Positions 44,752 to 55,293 of a stretch of DNA of 64,000 nt are shown piece by piece. The DNA comes from Candidatus Pantoea bituminis (lineage in GTDB: Bacteria; Pseudomonadota; Gammaproteobacteria; Enterobacterales; Enterobacteriaceae), in assembly GCF_018842675.1 (NCBI RefSeq), contig NZ_JAGTWO010000005.1, positions 248,001 to 312,000 of the forward strand, read 5' to 3'. The notes under the pieces were generated by a model. It was not told the DNA's origin and searched no databases. It was given only the letters and a program-made list of their open reading frames with translations. Made by a program: the position numbers and the translations under genes. Position 1 is the stretch's first letter. The number at the start of each line of letters is the position of its first letter.

Positions 44752-47723
44752 ATGAGTGAGCAGACTTGTACCATTATTTATAATGGCGAAGCGTTAAGCG
44801 GAGCCGCGAATCGACCTTTAATTGATTTTCTTGATGACCACGGGAAAAAATTACCTCACGTTTGTTATCACCCGGCTCTTCCCCCGCTGCAAACATGCGA
44901 TGTCTGCTGGGTTGACGTGGATGGCGAACAGGTGCGCGGTTGTACGTTAACCACGCAAGACGGTATGCAAATCAGCAGTCAAACTGCCACCTCGCGTGCC
45001 GCGCAGGAAGAGGGGATGGATCGCATCCTTAATCGTCATGAGCTTTATTGTACCGTTTGTGAACACAACACCGGCGACTGCACCTTACACAATGCCGTCG
45101 CTGATATGCACATTCCGATTCAGTATTACCCTTATGAACGCAAACCCAGCGAGAAAGATCACTCCAATCCGTTTTATACCTACGACCCGGATCAATGCAT
45201 TTTATGTGGGCGCTGCGTCGAAGCCTGCCAAAACGTAGAAGTGAATGAAACTTTATCCATCGATTACACTGCGGAGCATCCACGCGTGCTGTGGGATGGC
45301 GGAACGCAGATTGCGGGTTCCAGCTGTGTTAGCTGTGGACACTGCGTAACAGTTTGTCCCTGCAATGCTTTACTGGAAAAAACCATGCAGCCTGATGCCG
45401 GGCCTTTTACCGCTATGCCGCAAAAGGTAAAACGCCCGATGATTGATTTCGTTAAGGCGCTGGAAAAGAGCATCAGCATGGAACCGATCACGGCGATATC
45501 CGTGATTGATACCGCCTTGCGCAAAGCTGAAATCAAGAAAACCAAAACCGTTTGCACCTATTGCGGCGTTGGATGCAGCTTTGAAATGTGGACGCGCGAT
45601 CGCCATATCCTAAAAATTCAGCCGGTAGCTGAAGCGCCTGCGAATGGCATTTCGACCTGCATCAAGGGCAAGTTTGGCTGGGATTTTGTTAACAGTCCGA
45701 AGCGTCTAACCACACCCCTGATACGTGAAGAAGGGCGTTTCCGTCCAGCCAGTTGGGATGAGGCGCTGGATCGCGTGGCGCAAGGATTGCGTGCCGTTGC
45801 CAACCAGCACGGCGGTGATGCCATTGGGTTTATCGGCTCAAGCAAGGCCAGCAACGAAGAAGCCTACCTGACACAAAAAATTGCCCGCCTGATCTTTGGC
45901 ACCAACAACGTCGATAACTCTTCACGTTACTGCCAAAACCCTGCAACCCAAGGTCTGTTTCGGACGGTTGGATACGGAGGTGATGCGGGCAGTATCAAGG
46001 ATTTACAGCTTACTGAATTAATTGTGATTGTTGGCAGTAATCTGGCTGAAAACCATCCTGTTATCGCTTCCCATATCAAACAGAGCCACAAGCACCAAGG
46101 TCAAAAGCTGCTGGTTGTTGATCCGCGCTGCCACGAAATGGCCGAGCGAGCCGATTGTTATCTGCGCGTGCGGCCTGGTACCGACATGGTATGGGCTTCA
46201 GCCATGGCGCGCTATATGTTTGACCACGGCTATGCCGATGACAAATTCCTGAGTGAACGGGTGATTCAGGTTGAGGAATATCGCGCCTCGCTTGCGCCTT
46301 TTACGCTTGAGTTTGCCAGCGATATTACCGGGCTAAGCGTTGAAGAATTGACCACCGCCGCAGAGATGATTGGTAACGCGGGTAGCGTCTGCCTGCTGTG
46401 GGCAATGGGAATTACCCAGCATAGCCATGGGGCAGATACCAGCACCGCGCTCTCTAACTTGCTGTTGGTGACAGGAAATTATGGTCGTCCCGGCACTGGC
46501 GGTTATCCAATGCGTGGCCACAACAATGTGCAGGGTGCCAGCGACTTTGGCTGCCTCAGCAATATCTATCCGGGCTATGACAAAGTCACGGATCATGCCG
46601 CGCGTGAAAAGTGGGCTAAAGCGTGGGGCGTTTCGCCTGAAGCGTTATCTGACAAGGTTGGTGCAGACAACTTCCAAATGGTGCAGGAAGCGTACGAGAA
46701 AAAGTGCGGGCGATGTACATCATTGGCGAAGAGACCGCGTTCTCTGACGCGGATTCAACTAAAGTTCACCAAGCCTTTACACAGCTCGACTTTATGGTGG
46801 TGCAGGACATTTTCATGAGCCGTACCGCCGAATTTGCTGACGTGGTATTGCCAGGTTGCCCAAGCGTTGAGAAGGAGGGCACCTTTGTGAATACCGAACG
46901 GCGTATTCAACATTTCTCTCCGGCAATGCCGCCGCTGGGCGATAGCCGCCCCGACTGGCAAATTCTCACTGATTTAGCCGCCAGGCTGGGACATCCGTGG
47001 CGCTATCCTAATCCTGGCGCGATCATGGCAGAAACAGCAAGTATTGCGGAGATTTTCGCCGGGGTTAGCTATGAACAGCTGGTGGGCTGGCAATCACAAC
47101 AGTGGCCGGTGAAGGCCGATGGCAGCAGTACACCGCTGCTCTATACCGAATCCTTCCATTTCCCGGATGGCAAAGCGCGACTCTATCCACTGGAATGGCG
47201 TCCGCCGGAAGAGCGTGAAGATAGTGAGTACGATCTGCTACTGAACAATGGCCGCATGCTGGAGCATTTTCAGTCCACCAATCAGACTGGGCAAGGCGGC
47301 CGTATATCCTCGCTGTCACCGAACTGGTTTGTGGAAATTTCACCGCAACTTGCCGCTGAACGTCATTTGAAAGAGGGAGATTGGGTTGCGATTACTTCGC
47401 GGCGCGGCACGCTTGAAGTACCGGTGGTGATCACCGAGCGGGTTCAGGGCAATGTACTGTTTATCCCGATTCATCATGGTAAACCTGGCGTAAATGGTTT
47501 GACCGGCGATCATCACGATCCTGACGTGAACACGCCCGCCTATAAAGAAATCGCAGTAAAAATGCAGGCGCTGGATCATCCACCGCAACCGAACCCTCTG
47601 CCTCAGCATAATTTCCGTTATGGTCAGCGCACGCCGCTCGATCATTTGCCCGTAGAAGATAAATGGCAACAGGCGGGTTATCAACAGCCACCCGCGCACG
47701 TAAAACATCCGGAGAAATTTTAA
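44752..47723 (+). pseudogene. fdhF: Formate dehydrogenase alpha subunit (FdhF/ForC type), frameshifted
   Basis: This molybdenum (or tungsten) enzyme of about 990 residues oxidises formate to CO2. Domains in order: N-terminal [2Fe-2S] (C-Y-H-P-A and C-D-V-C near 38-52), His/Cys cluster (C-T-V-C-E-H near 100), two [4Fe-4S] ferredoxin clusters (C-I-L-C-G-R-C and C-V-S-C-G-H-C), and the molybdopterin domain starting C-T-Y-C-G-V-G-C. The catalytic residue is Cys in S-S-R-Y-C-Q-N, not selenocysteine. The start ATG at 44752 has a GAGGCGG site. The frame breaks at an A5 run, 46699-46703. One more A joins V-R-A-M-Y-I-I-G-E-E-T. Followed by a DUF1641 gene and cytochrome bd genes. Confidence 0.9.
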
Positions 47724-48208
47724 TGGCCGAACGCATGCAATACGATGTGCCGCCGACGCGCACCGAACCTACCGCAAAAGAATCGCTTGATACTTTGCTG
47801 GAAAGCTTGCACCAACACGGCTTTTTACGTCTCGCCAACGATGTCGTAAAGGCCAACAGCGACATTGGTAAAATTTTGGTTGATGGGCTGAATCGGCCCG
47901 GCTCGCAAAACGCCATTCAAAATCTCTCATTGCTAATGATGGCGCTAGGTACCATTCCGCCCGAACGCTTTAATCACATGATTCTGGCAGTTCGGGCCGC
48001 ACTGATGGCGTTAAAACCCGCCAGCGAAGAGACGAAACAGCACTCAGCTGCACCGGGCTTGAAAGGTGTAATGTCTCTGTTGAATGACGAGGCGTTATGG
48101 CAAAGCCTGCGGCCTCTGTTTGCCGGAATGGAAGCGTTCTCTCAAGAGTTACAGCGCGCAGAGGAGCCACCGGTCACCCGTTATAGCGGGAAATCGACCC
48201 GTGAGTGA
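47723..48208 (+). CDS. DUF1641 protein (formate dehydrogenase partner, ForE type)
   Basis: This 161-residue helical protein belongs to DUF1641, found directly next to FdhA-like formate dehydrogenases. In Bacillus the ForCE complex (FdhA-like ForC plus DUF1641 ForE) passes electrons from formate to quinone. The helical segment L-A-N-D-V-V-K-A near 36, followed by the region G-L-K-G-V-M-S-L-L near 114, fits the family. The ATG overlaps the fdh stop (TAATG), with a GGAG site inside fdh. The end overlaps the cydA start. Confidence 0.85.
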   Translation: MAERMQYDVPPTRTEPTAKESLDTLLESLHQHGFLRLANDVVKANSDIGKILVDGLNRPGSQNAIQNLSLLMMALGTIPPERFNHMILAVRAALMALKPASEETKQHSAAPGLKGVMSLLNDEALWQSLRPLFAGMEAFSQELQRAEEPPVTRYSGKSTRE

Positions 48209-49580
48209 CGCTGATTGGGTGCTGCTGCTGTCACGCGGGCAGTTCGCATTGACAATGGGTATGCATATCACGCTGGCGGCATTAACGCTGGGTCTTGCCC
48301 CTTTTCTGGTCTGGTTTGAGGCACGCTGGCTTTGGGGTAAACAGCCCGGCGCGCGCGAGGCGCTGCATTTTTGGTTAAAGATTTTCGCGCTGACGGTGGC
48401 GATAGGCGCGGTTTCTGGCGTGGTGATGGAATTTCAGTTTGGCACCAACTGGGCCCCCTTCTCTCAACGCGTAGGTGGAATCATCGGCCCGCTGATGTTT
48501 TATGAAGTGCTGGTGGCTTTCTTTTTGGAGTCAGGGCTGACTGGCGTGATGCTGTTTGGGATGGGGCGTATCCGCCCCGGTATTCATTTTATCGTTACCT
48601 GCATGGTGGCTCTTGGTGCCTTTATCAGTGCGTTTTGGATCCTGGCCGCTAATTCCTGGATGCAAACGCCGGTTGATTTTTCTCGCGATGATGCAGGTGT
48701 ATTTCATGCTAACAGCGTTATGACTCTGCTTTCTGCGCCCTCATTTCCCTGGCGCTTTACGCATATGGTGTTGGCAACCTTGATTGCGGTGGCTTTTATG
48801 ATGGCAGGTGCAGCGGCATGGCGAATTCTGCACCGTCCAAAGGAAGCGGCAGCACGTATCATGTTGACCAGCGCCCTGACTTTTTGTCTATTTGCCGTGC
48901 CGCTGCAGCTGGTTATTGGCGATCTTCATGGTGAAAATACGCTGCGCTATCAGCCCGCCAAATTGGCCGCGATAGAAGGGAGCTGGAGATCACCTGCGCC
49001 GGGAGATGGAGAACCGCTGCGGCTGTTTGCGATACCCGATCAACAAATGCAGCGTAATCGTGCTGAAATCGCCATTCCTAATGTGGGTTCGCTCTATTTG
49101 CGTCACAACTTAACCGGACATATTAAAAGCCTGAGTGAATTTCCCGCTGACTCGCTGCCGCCGGTGCTGCCGGTGTTTTTTGCTTTTCGCGTCATGGTGG
49201 GATTAGGGGCGTTAATGCTGATCACCACCTGTGTCACTAACCTTCAGCGCTGGCGTAATAAGTTGCTCACGTCACGCCGCTTGTTGTGGTGGCTGGTGTT
49301 GATGTCGCCCAGCGGATTTGTCGCGATGCTGTCGGGTTGGCTGGTGACGGAACTGGGGCGTCAACCCTGGACCGTTTACGGGTTGTTGCGCACTGCGCAA
49401 AGTGTTTCATCGCTGTCCCTGAGCTTGACGCTGGCTTCGGTTATTGGCGTGCTGTTGATTTACAGTTTCAGTTTCGCTCTTGGGCTACGTTATCTGTTGC
49501 GTTACGTTAATGCGCCGCTGCCAAAGGAAACTGAGGTTGTTGCGAATAGCTTAACGACCTCTTCGGAGAGCGGACAATGA
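48201..49580 (+). CDS. cydA: Cytochrome bd ubiquinol oxidase subunit I (CioA type)
   Basis: This 459-residue membrane protein has about nine hydrophobic segments. Heme-ligand His is near residue 22 (F-A-L-T-M-G-M-H) and a second His near 173 (H-A-N-S-V-M). The G-R-Q-P-W motif near 385 is conserved in the quinol-oxidase family. The Q-loop is short, as in cyanide-insensitive oxidases. A GTG start at 48201 overlaps the DUF1641 gene by 8 bases. It should oxidise quinol reduced by the linked formate dehydrogenase and reduce oxygen to water. Confidence 0.9.
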   Translation: MSDADWVLLLSRGQFALTMGMHITLAALTLGLAPFLVWFEARWLWGKQPGAREALHFWLKIFALTVAIGAVSGVVMEFQFGTNWAPFSQRVGGIIGPLMFYEVLVAFFLESGLTGVMLFGMGRIRPGIHFIVTCMVALGAFISAFWILAANSWMQTPVDFSRDDAGVFHANSVMTLLSAPSFPWRFTHMVLATLIAVAFMMAGAAAWRILHRPKEAAARIMLTSALTFCLFAVPLQLVIGDLHGENTLRYQPAKLAAIEGSWRSPAPGDGEPLRLFAIPDQQMQRNRAEIAIPNVGSLYLRHNLTGHIKSLSEFPADSLPPVLPVFFAFRVMVGLGALMLITTCVTNLQRWRNKLLTSRRLLWWLVLMSPSGFVAMLSGWLVTELGRQPWTVYGLLRTAQSVSSLSLSLTLASVIGVLLIYSFSFALGLRYLLRYVNAPLPKETEVVANSLTTSSESGQ

Positions 49581-50505
49581 ACTTAGCCGATCTCTGCGCC
49601 CTGACACTGTTATTTTCACTGCTGATGTATGTCTGGCTGGATGGTGCGGATCTTGGCGTCGGGATGCTTTTTTCTGGTTTCACGATGAAGAGCAGAAACA
49701 GCGCATGGTGCACAGTATTTTGCCGGTATGGGATGCCAATGAAACCTGGCTGGTGCTGGTAGCGGGTGGCCTGCTGGCACTGTTTCCTGCCGCTTACAGC
49801 AGTTTGTTTAGCGCACTCTATCTACCGGTTTTCATTATGCTACTTTGCCTGTTTCTGCGTGCGCTAGCACTGGAGTATCGTGCTCAGGCCGCTGGCGAAC
49901 TGCGTCACTGGCTGGATAAATTGCTGCCGCTAAGCTCCGCACTGGCCGCTTTTTGTCAGGGTTGGTGCGCGGGCAAAGTGATGGAAGGGCAGAGTTTATT
50001 CGGCTTCAGCCTGTATGCCCTGTTGTCGGGCTTTGGCTTGATGGCTATTTATCTGATGTTAGGCTGCTGCTGGATCCGCTGGCGCATTGGAGAATCGGTT
50101 GAAGAGCGAGCAAACACGCTGGCATGGTTTTTTTGGGTGGTTGCACTGGTGCTGTTTTTGGCGCTGATCTTATTAAACCCCGATCCGTGGCAACAAACGT
50201 GGCATGGCTGGGGAAAAGCGATCTGTTTATTCATTGCGGCATTGTGGCTCATGTTGCTGATTGCGCTCTACCGATTGGGTCCCAAGTGGCAAATCGCCAT
50301 AACGCTGGCTTTAATCGCCGCCGTAATGGCAGGCATTGCCTGGGGGATTTATCCGTGGCTCATTCCGCAACAGATTGATCTGCATAACAGTGCTGCGGAT
50401 CAGGTTACACAAATTTTTGTGCTGACGGGTGTGGCTATCGTGATGCCGATAACCTTGATTTATCACACGTGGGCGTTTTGGGTTTTTCACGGCAAGGTTA
50501 AGTAA
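49577..50505 (+). pseudogene. cydB: Cytochrome bd ubiquinol oxidase subunit II (CioB type), frameshifted
   Basis: This subunit II has hydrophobic segments throughout. The start M-N-L-A-D-L-C-A-L at 49577 overlaps the cydA TGA as ATGA. Residues 21-29 (W-L-D-G-A-D-L-G-V-G) are the conserved first helix. The frame is lost at a T6 run (49668-49673). One more T restores F-W-F-H-D-E-E-Q and joins the main frame from 49705 (V-W-D-A-N-E-T-W-L). The joined protein is about 309 residues. It forms the two-subunit bd oxidase with cydA. Four genes in a row (fdh, DUF1641, cydA, cydB) overlap or touch, so they are one operon. Confidence 0.88.
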
Positions 50506-50733
50506 AGCGCCGCCGTTTTTAGCCTTGTTGATAAAGCGAAATGATGTCGTCCTGCATCGGCGATATCGCGCTACTTCTCACCCGTAAACGGCGCATTCCA
50601 CGCCACCATTTCAGCATCAATGATGGCGACTTTAGGAATGATTTCGCCACTTTTAGCCCACGCGGTGGGTTTCCATGTGCAACACTTCCTTTTCGTGGAA
50701 TCGACATCGAAACATTCAGATGAGGAATAAGTA

Positions 50734-52378
50734 ATGGCTAAATTCATGATGAATAAGAAAGAAGATCTGGTTGCTGATGCGCTGGATGGCATCATTTATG
50801 CCAACCCATGGCGCAATCTGGTGCGATTAGACGTCGATCCATGGATACGTATTGTGATGCGTAATGACTGGGATAAAAAAGGTGGCGCTGATCTCTGGCG
50901 GAGGATCAGGACATGAGCCTGCGCATGTTGGCTTCATCGGCAAAGGGATGTTAACCGCCGCAGTGTGTGGTGATCTGTTTGCTTCTCCCAGCGTCGAAGC
51001 GGTGTATAACGCCATCGTTAATCTCACCGGCGAGGCCGGATGTTTGTTGATTGTTAAAAATTATACTGGCGATCGCCTTAACTTCGGCCTGGCGGCAGAA
51101 AAAGCGCGTAAAGCAGGTTTTGATGTCAGCATGGTTATCGTTGGCGATGATATTGCGCTGCCTGAGAATCCACAGCCGCGTGGCGTGGCAGGAACCTTGC
51201 TGGTGCATAAAATTGCGGGTTTCGTCGCCGAGCGCGGAGATGATTTAGCCACCGTGACCAAAGCGGCGGAGGCGGCAAACCAAGCCATGTCAACGATGGG
51301 CGTTGCGATGTCGAGCTGCCATTTGCCAGGTGAAGATACCGACGAACGCGTGCCGGAAGGCAGCGTTGAAATGGGGTTGGGTATTCATGGTGAGCCGGGC
51401 GTTGAGGTGATTAAATCCCAGAGCAGCCAGCAGATTGCTAAACAGCTGTTGGAAAACGTGCTGCAGAATCGAGATGCCGACAAGCCGCGCGTCTTGTTGG
51501 TGAACAATCTTGGCGGAATGTCAGCGCTGGAAATGAATCTCGTCACGCGCGATTTGATCGAATCACCATTGAGCAACAGTGTGCAGTATCTGATTGGCCC
51601 TGCAGCAATGATGACGGCGCTGGATATGAAAGGCTATTCCGTCACCAGCCTTGAACTTTCGCCATTGTTTGAGGAGGCGATTTGCGCGCCCGTGGAAGCG
51701 GCTGGCTGGTGTAAAGCGGTCAAAGTTGAGGCTCTGAAACCGCATAAAGCTGAAAAGCAGGCGAGCGAAATTGCCTTCGAAGCGTCTGAAAACGCCCATG
51801 TCGCCCGCATTCTCAGCGCCGTTTGCGACACGCTGATCAAAAATGAAAATGATCTAAACAAACTGGATGCTCAGGTGGGCGATGGTGACACCGGTTCGAC
51901 CTTCGCTGCCGGTGCACGACACATTCTTGATGAGTGCAAAGAGCAGCACTTGCCGCTGAATTCTTTGCCCGATCTGTTTGCGGTCATTGGCGAGCGACTG
52001 GCAAAAGTCATGGGCGGGTCCAGCGGTGTATTAATGGCCATTTTCTTCACCGCGGCGGGTCAGCAGCTGGCAGAAGGGAGCGCATTAGCGGAGGCTTTGC
52101 AGAAGGGGCTGGAAAAAATGAAGCATTATGGCGGTGCACAACTTGGCGACCGCACGTTAATAGATGCGCTACAACCGGCTATCGAAGCGATGATCGCAGG
52201 CAAGGATTTCAACGCCGTCGCGGATGCGGCACATAAAGGCGCGGAAAATACCGCCAACATGACCAAAGCAAAAGCGGGGCGTTCTTCTTACCTCAATAGC
52301 GATAATTTGAAAGACGTACAAGATCCTGGTGCGGTGGCAATTGCGCGCGTATTTGCGGCGCTGAAAACCGTAAATTAA
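50734..52378 (+). pseudogene. dhaK: Single-chain ATP-dependent dihydroxyacetone kinase, frameshifted
   Basis: This enzyme phosphorylates dihydroxyacetone to dihydroxyacetone phosphate, like the Citrobacter DhaK (K and L domains in one chain, ATP as donor). The N-part from 50734 reads M-A-K-F-M-M-N-K-K-E. The K domain has the covalent-substrate His in S-G-H-E-P-A-H. The C-terminal L domain contains the nucleotide-binding D-G-D-T-G-S-T-F. The frame breaks in an A6 run, 50875-50880. Two more A give D-W-D-K-K-K-V-A-L-I-S-G-G, the same length as in the Citrobacter enzyme. The whole is about 548 residues. An 11-bp hairpin follows. Confidence 0.87.
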
Positions 52379-52389
52379 CCTGCTCGCCA

Positions 52390-52420
52390 CTCTCCCTGTT
52401 GTCGATCAAAACAGGGAGAG
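52390..52420. terminator. Bidirectional hairpin between dhaK and LysR genes
   Basis: A perfect 11-bp inverted repeat (52390-52400 with 52410-52420) with a 9-base loop sits 12 bases past the dhaK stop and next to the end of the converging LysR gene. Plus-strand continuation is TTTACG. Likely a shared terminator. Confidence 0.65.
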
Positions 52421-52421
52421 T

Positions 52422-53309
52422 TTACGCATTAAGCCTTTGTTGTAAGAACGACAGCAGCACCCGATTGACTTCACTTCTTTGTCGGTGCTGCGGGTAGACC
52501 GCATTCAAACAGAGTGAGTCGGGATGACAGGCATCTAACACCGACACCAACTCGCCGCGTTGCAATGCCGGGCCTACAATAAATTCAGGCAAAAGCACCA
52601 AGCCTAAACCAGAGATCGCCGCGTCGCACAGCACTTCACCGTTATTGCTCATCATCGGGCCTTGTACCGCCAGCACTTTCTTTTTCCCGTCGACCTTTAG
52701 CTCCCAACCGTTTTGGCCTTCCCTACCGTAACGCAGGCAAGCGTGTTGCAGTAGATCCTCAGGAACCTTGGGTTCACCTGCACGCTTTAAGTAAGCGGGA
52801 CTGCAACAGATTACCCGCTTCAGCTCGCCAAGTTGACGGGCGATCAACGTTGAGTCGCTCAAGGTGCCAATGCGAATCGCCATATCAAAGCCTTCACCAA
52901 TCACATCAACATAGCGATCGGCCAGTTCAACCTGAAATTGCAACGCGGAATGTTCAGCCAAAAAATCCGCGATTAACGGTGAAAGATGGCTCATGCCAAA
53001 CGACATCGGCATGCTGATTCGAAATGTGCCGTGCAACTCTTGCCGTCGCTCAGAAACGGCTTGTTCGGCTTCCTGTATGTCATCAAGGATGCGTTGCGCG
53101 TGCTGGGCAAAGACTTTACCCGCATCCGTTACCGATAATTTTCGCGTATTACGTATCAACAAACGCGCGCCCAGTGAAGCCTCAAGCGCTGCCATGCGCC
53201 GACTGACATATTGTTTCGATAGCATGAGCTGGTCGGCCGCTGCCGTGAAATTTCCGGCGTTCATCACCGCCACATATATCCGAAGATCTTCGATTTGCAT
53301 ATTGTCCAC
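52422..53309 (-). CDS. LysR family transcriptional regulator
   Basis: This 295-residue regulator starts with the wHTH (L-R-I-Y-V-A-V-M-N-A-G-N-F-T-A-A-A-D-Q-L near 8-27, then S-K-Q-Y-V-S-R-R-M-A) and has the two-lobe effector domain from about 90. It belongs to the CrgA/DsdC-like group whose effector domain senses small acids. It is divergent from the pirin gene at 53423 across 113 bases and probably controls it. Confidence 0.9.
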   Translation of the reverse strand: MDNMQIEDLRIYVAVMNAGNFTAAADQLMLSKQYVSRRMAALEASLGARLLIRNTRKLSVTDAGKVFAQHAQRILDDIQEAEQAVSERRQELHGTFRISMPMSFGMSHLSPLIADFLAEHSALQFQVELADRYVDVIGEGFDMAIRIGTLSDSTLIARQLGELKRVICCSPAYLKRAGEPKVPEDLLQHACLRYGREGQNGWELKVDGKKKVLAVQGPMMSNNGEVLCDAAISGLGLVLLPEFIVGPALQRGELVSVLDACHPDSLCLNAVYPQHRQRSEVNRVLLSFLQQRLNA

Positions 53310-53422
53310 TTAAAGGTGACAGTGATTCATATCAGAGCTAATTGTTGAGCAAATTAGTTTACGTATACTGCTTCTCTATCGGAAGGGCAAATCCACTTCC
53401 CCAAAAAATTTAGGAGCAGACC

Positions 53423-54148
53423 ATGATCGAGCAAAGATTATCAGAACAACGCGGCTTAGGTGATCACGGCTGGTTGAAATCACGTCATACCTTCTCATTT
53501 GCGGGCTACCGTGATCCCAAACAGATGGGTTTTTCTGACCTTCTGGTGATTAACGATGATCAGGTGGCACCCGCTCGCGGTTTTGGCGCGCACCCTCACA
53601 GCAACATGGAGATCATCTCTTATGTGCTGAAAGGCGAGTTAGCACATAAAGATTCCATGGGTACCGGTTCGGTAATCGTTCCCGGTGACGTGCAACTGAT
53701 GAGCGCCGGTAGCGGAGTCACGCACAGTGAATTCAACCATTCCAGCACCAATGGCGTCCATTTTTTGCAAATCTGGATTGTGCCAGCTGAAAACGGCACG
53801 CAGCCAGGTTACCAGCAAGTTTCTGTGCCTGAGGAGGATAAACGAGGCAAGTTTAGCCTGATCGTCTCGCCAGAAGGGCAAGGCAACGCGTTAAGCGTGC
53901 GTCAGGATATGCGTATCTATGCCGGTTTGTTTAATGGTGATGAGCAGCAAACCATGACGTTAGATGAAGATCGTTACGCTTATATTCACGTGGCGCAGGG
54001 TTCTGTCACAGTGAACGGTATTCGCTTTAACGCAGGTGATGGCGCGCGGGTTCGTAATGAAACTTCGCTTAGTTTTACCGCCGGTGATAATGCTGAGGTG
54101 CTGCTGTTCGATTTGCGTCCCGTTGAAGTGAATCGTCCTGCACATTAA
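53423..54148 (+). CDS. Pirin family protein (YhhW-like)
   Basis: This 241-residue bicupin is close to E. coli YhhW (quercetin 2,3-dioxygenase-like). The N-terminal cupin has F-G-A-H-P-H-S-N-M-E near 57 and V-T-H-S-E-F-N-H near 101, giving the three His and one Glu of the metal site. YhhW oxidises quercetin in vitro; its physiological role is unknown. TTTAGGAGC is the ribosome site. A hairpin plus T7 follows. A LysR gene is divergent. Confidence 0.88.
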   Translation: MIEQRLSEQRGLGDHGWLKSRHTFSFAGYRDPKQMGFSDLLVINDDQVAPARGFGAHPHSNMEIISYVLKGELAHKDSMGTGSVIVPGDVQLMSAGSGVTHSEFNHSSTNGVHFLQIWIVPAENGTQPGYQQVSVPEEDKRGKFSLIVSPEGQGNALSVRQDMRIYAGLFNGDEQQTMTLDEDRYAYIHVAQGSVTVNGIRFNAGDGARVRNETSLSFTAGDNAEVLLFDLRPVEVNRPAH

Positions 54149-54171
54149 TCGCTGACAAAAACAGCGATTTG

Positions 54172-54197
54172 AAAACGGTCAGAAATGGCCGTTTTTT
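54172..54197 (+). terminator. Intrinsic terminator after the pirin gene
   Basis: AAAACGG (54172-54178) pairs with CCGTTTT (54189-54195) followed by T and C. A second hairpin (54149-54154 with 54162-54167) lies just upstream. Confidence 0.7.
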
Positions 54198-54348
54198 TCG
54201 TTTTCACATTCCTGATTTGCTCGTTTCTCATCAGAAATCGGGCTTAACACACGATGAATGATTTGAACAACGCAAAAACCATTCGTTGGGTGCAGCCAGT
54301 ACGATCGCGCGTTTCGGTAAGTAATAGGATTGTTGTTTTTAAGTAGAG

Positions 54349-54377
54349 AAGGTGCCGGAAGGGGAAACCGGCACCTT
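54349..54377. terminator. Strong hairpin downstream of csbD-like gene
   Basis: AAGGTGCCGG (54349-54358) pairs exactly with CCGGCACCTT (54368-54377). It is nine bases after the minus-strand csbD-like stop. The T run is short. It probably terminates that gene. Confidence 0.6.
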
Positions 54378-54385
54378 TGGCAGAC

Positions 54386-54595
54386 TTACCAGTGATATTT
54401 GTTTGAATCTTCCCAATCTTTTACTTCTTTCTCTGCACGATCTTTTTCGTAACCGTAACGTTCCTGAATTTTGCCCACCAACTGATCACGCTTGCCTTCC
54501 ACAACAGTCATGTCGTCATCAGTAAGATCGCCCCATTTTTCCTTAACTTTTCCTTTGAACTGTTTCCAGTTACCACCAATTCGATCTTCATTCAT
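54386..54595 (-). CDS. CsbD family stress protein (YjbJ-like)
   Basis: This 69-residue hydrophilic helical protein begins M-N-E-D-R-I-G-G-N-W-K-Q-F-K-G-K and contains the CsbD pattern K-W-G-D-L-T-D-D and G-K-R-D-Q-L-V-G-K-I-Q-E-R-Y-G-Y. E. coli YjbJ is the same length and is one of the most abundant stress (RpoS-linked) proteins, function unknown. The ATG at 54595 has an AAGGAAA site. An open frame continues upstream but does not look coding. Confidence 0.93.
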   Translation of the reverse strand: MNEDRIGGNWKQFKGKVKEKWGDLTDDDMTVVEGKRDQLVGKIQERYGYEKDRAEKEVKDWEDSNKYHW

Positions 54596-55293
54596 TTTCG
54601 CTTTCCTTAATAATGTTTCTTTTAATTTATTGCTTTGGCAGACAGCCGTTTCGGTGTCTGTAGCGCTAAGCCTGGCACAGCCAAATTTTTTTGCTGCTTC
54701 TGATTGTGAAGTACGCAGCATATTTGGAATTAATCCTTGTTGTGGAGCAAAGCCTCGATTTATCTTTAAAGAACACCCTCTTTCACGATTAAAGCATTTC
54801 ACTCAGCGTCTTCAATTGGTCAGCAATACTACAGACTTGCTTTACGAATAGATTTTGCGCTAGTACCTTCTTAAATTGAAAAGTGCCGTTTGGCTTTTTT
54901 TGAATCATTACCTGAAAAAACTTATGTACATTATTTGATAGGTTCTGATGGCGATAAACATCTTAATTCATTAGAATCATGCAATTTTATGATTGCTTAC
55001 CTCATCGTAAGCACTTGATTTTAAAGTGATATTATTTAAATTCATAATTGCACCCGCATTAGAGATAAGTAGTGTTTAAGTTTGGTGGCGGAGTTTGCGT
55101 TAATGATTTAATTCCAGAATGGATATAGTTTATATAAATTAACATTGCCTAAGGGGGAATTCCTAAATTCAAAAAAAGCGCGGTGGTTTAATAGTTGATG
55201 ATAAAAAAACAGATATGATTAATGAAAATTCAGTGTGTAATGACTTTTCTTATTTGATCCATTTACTACTTCAGCAAACTACTTGAGACTTTT
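54596..55293. other. Long AT-rich intergenic region
   Basis: About 700 bases without a convincing gene. From 54880 to 55290 it is notably AT-rich. The csbD promoter and the promoter of the next small gene should lie here. AT-rich accessory DNA is typically silenced by H-NS. No operator was recognised. Confidence 0.45.

Noticed and set aside
54596..54802. N-terminal extension of the CsbD-like protein
   Set aside because: The family starts at M-N-E-D-R-I and the ATG at 54595 has its own ribosome site.
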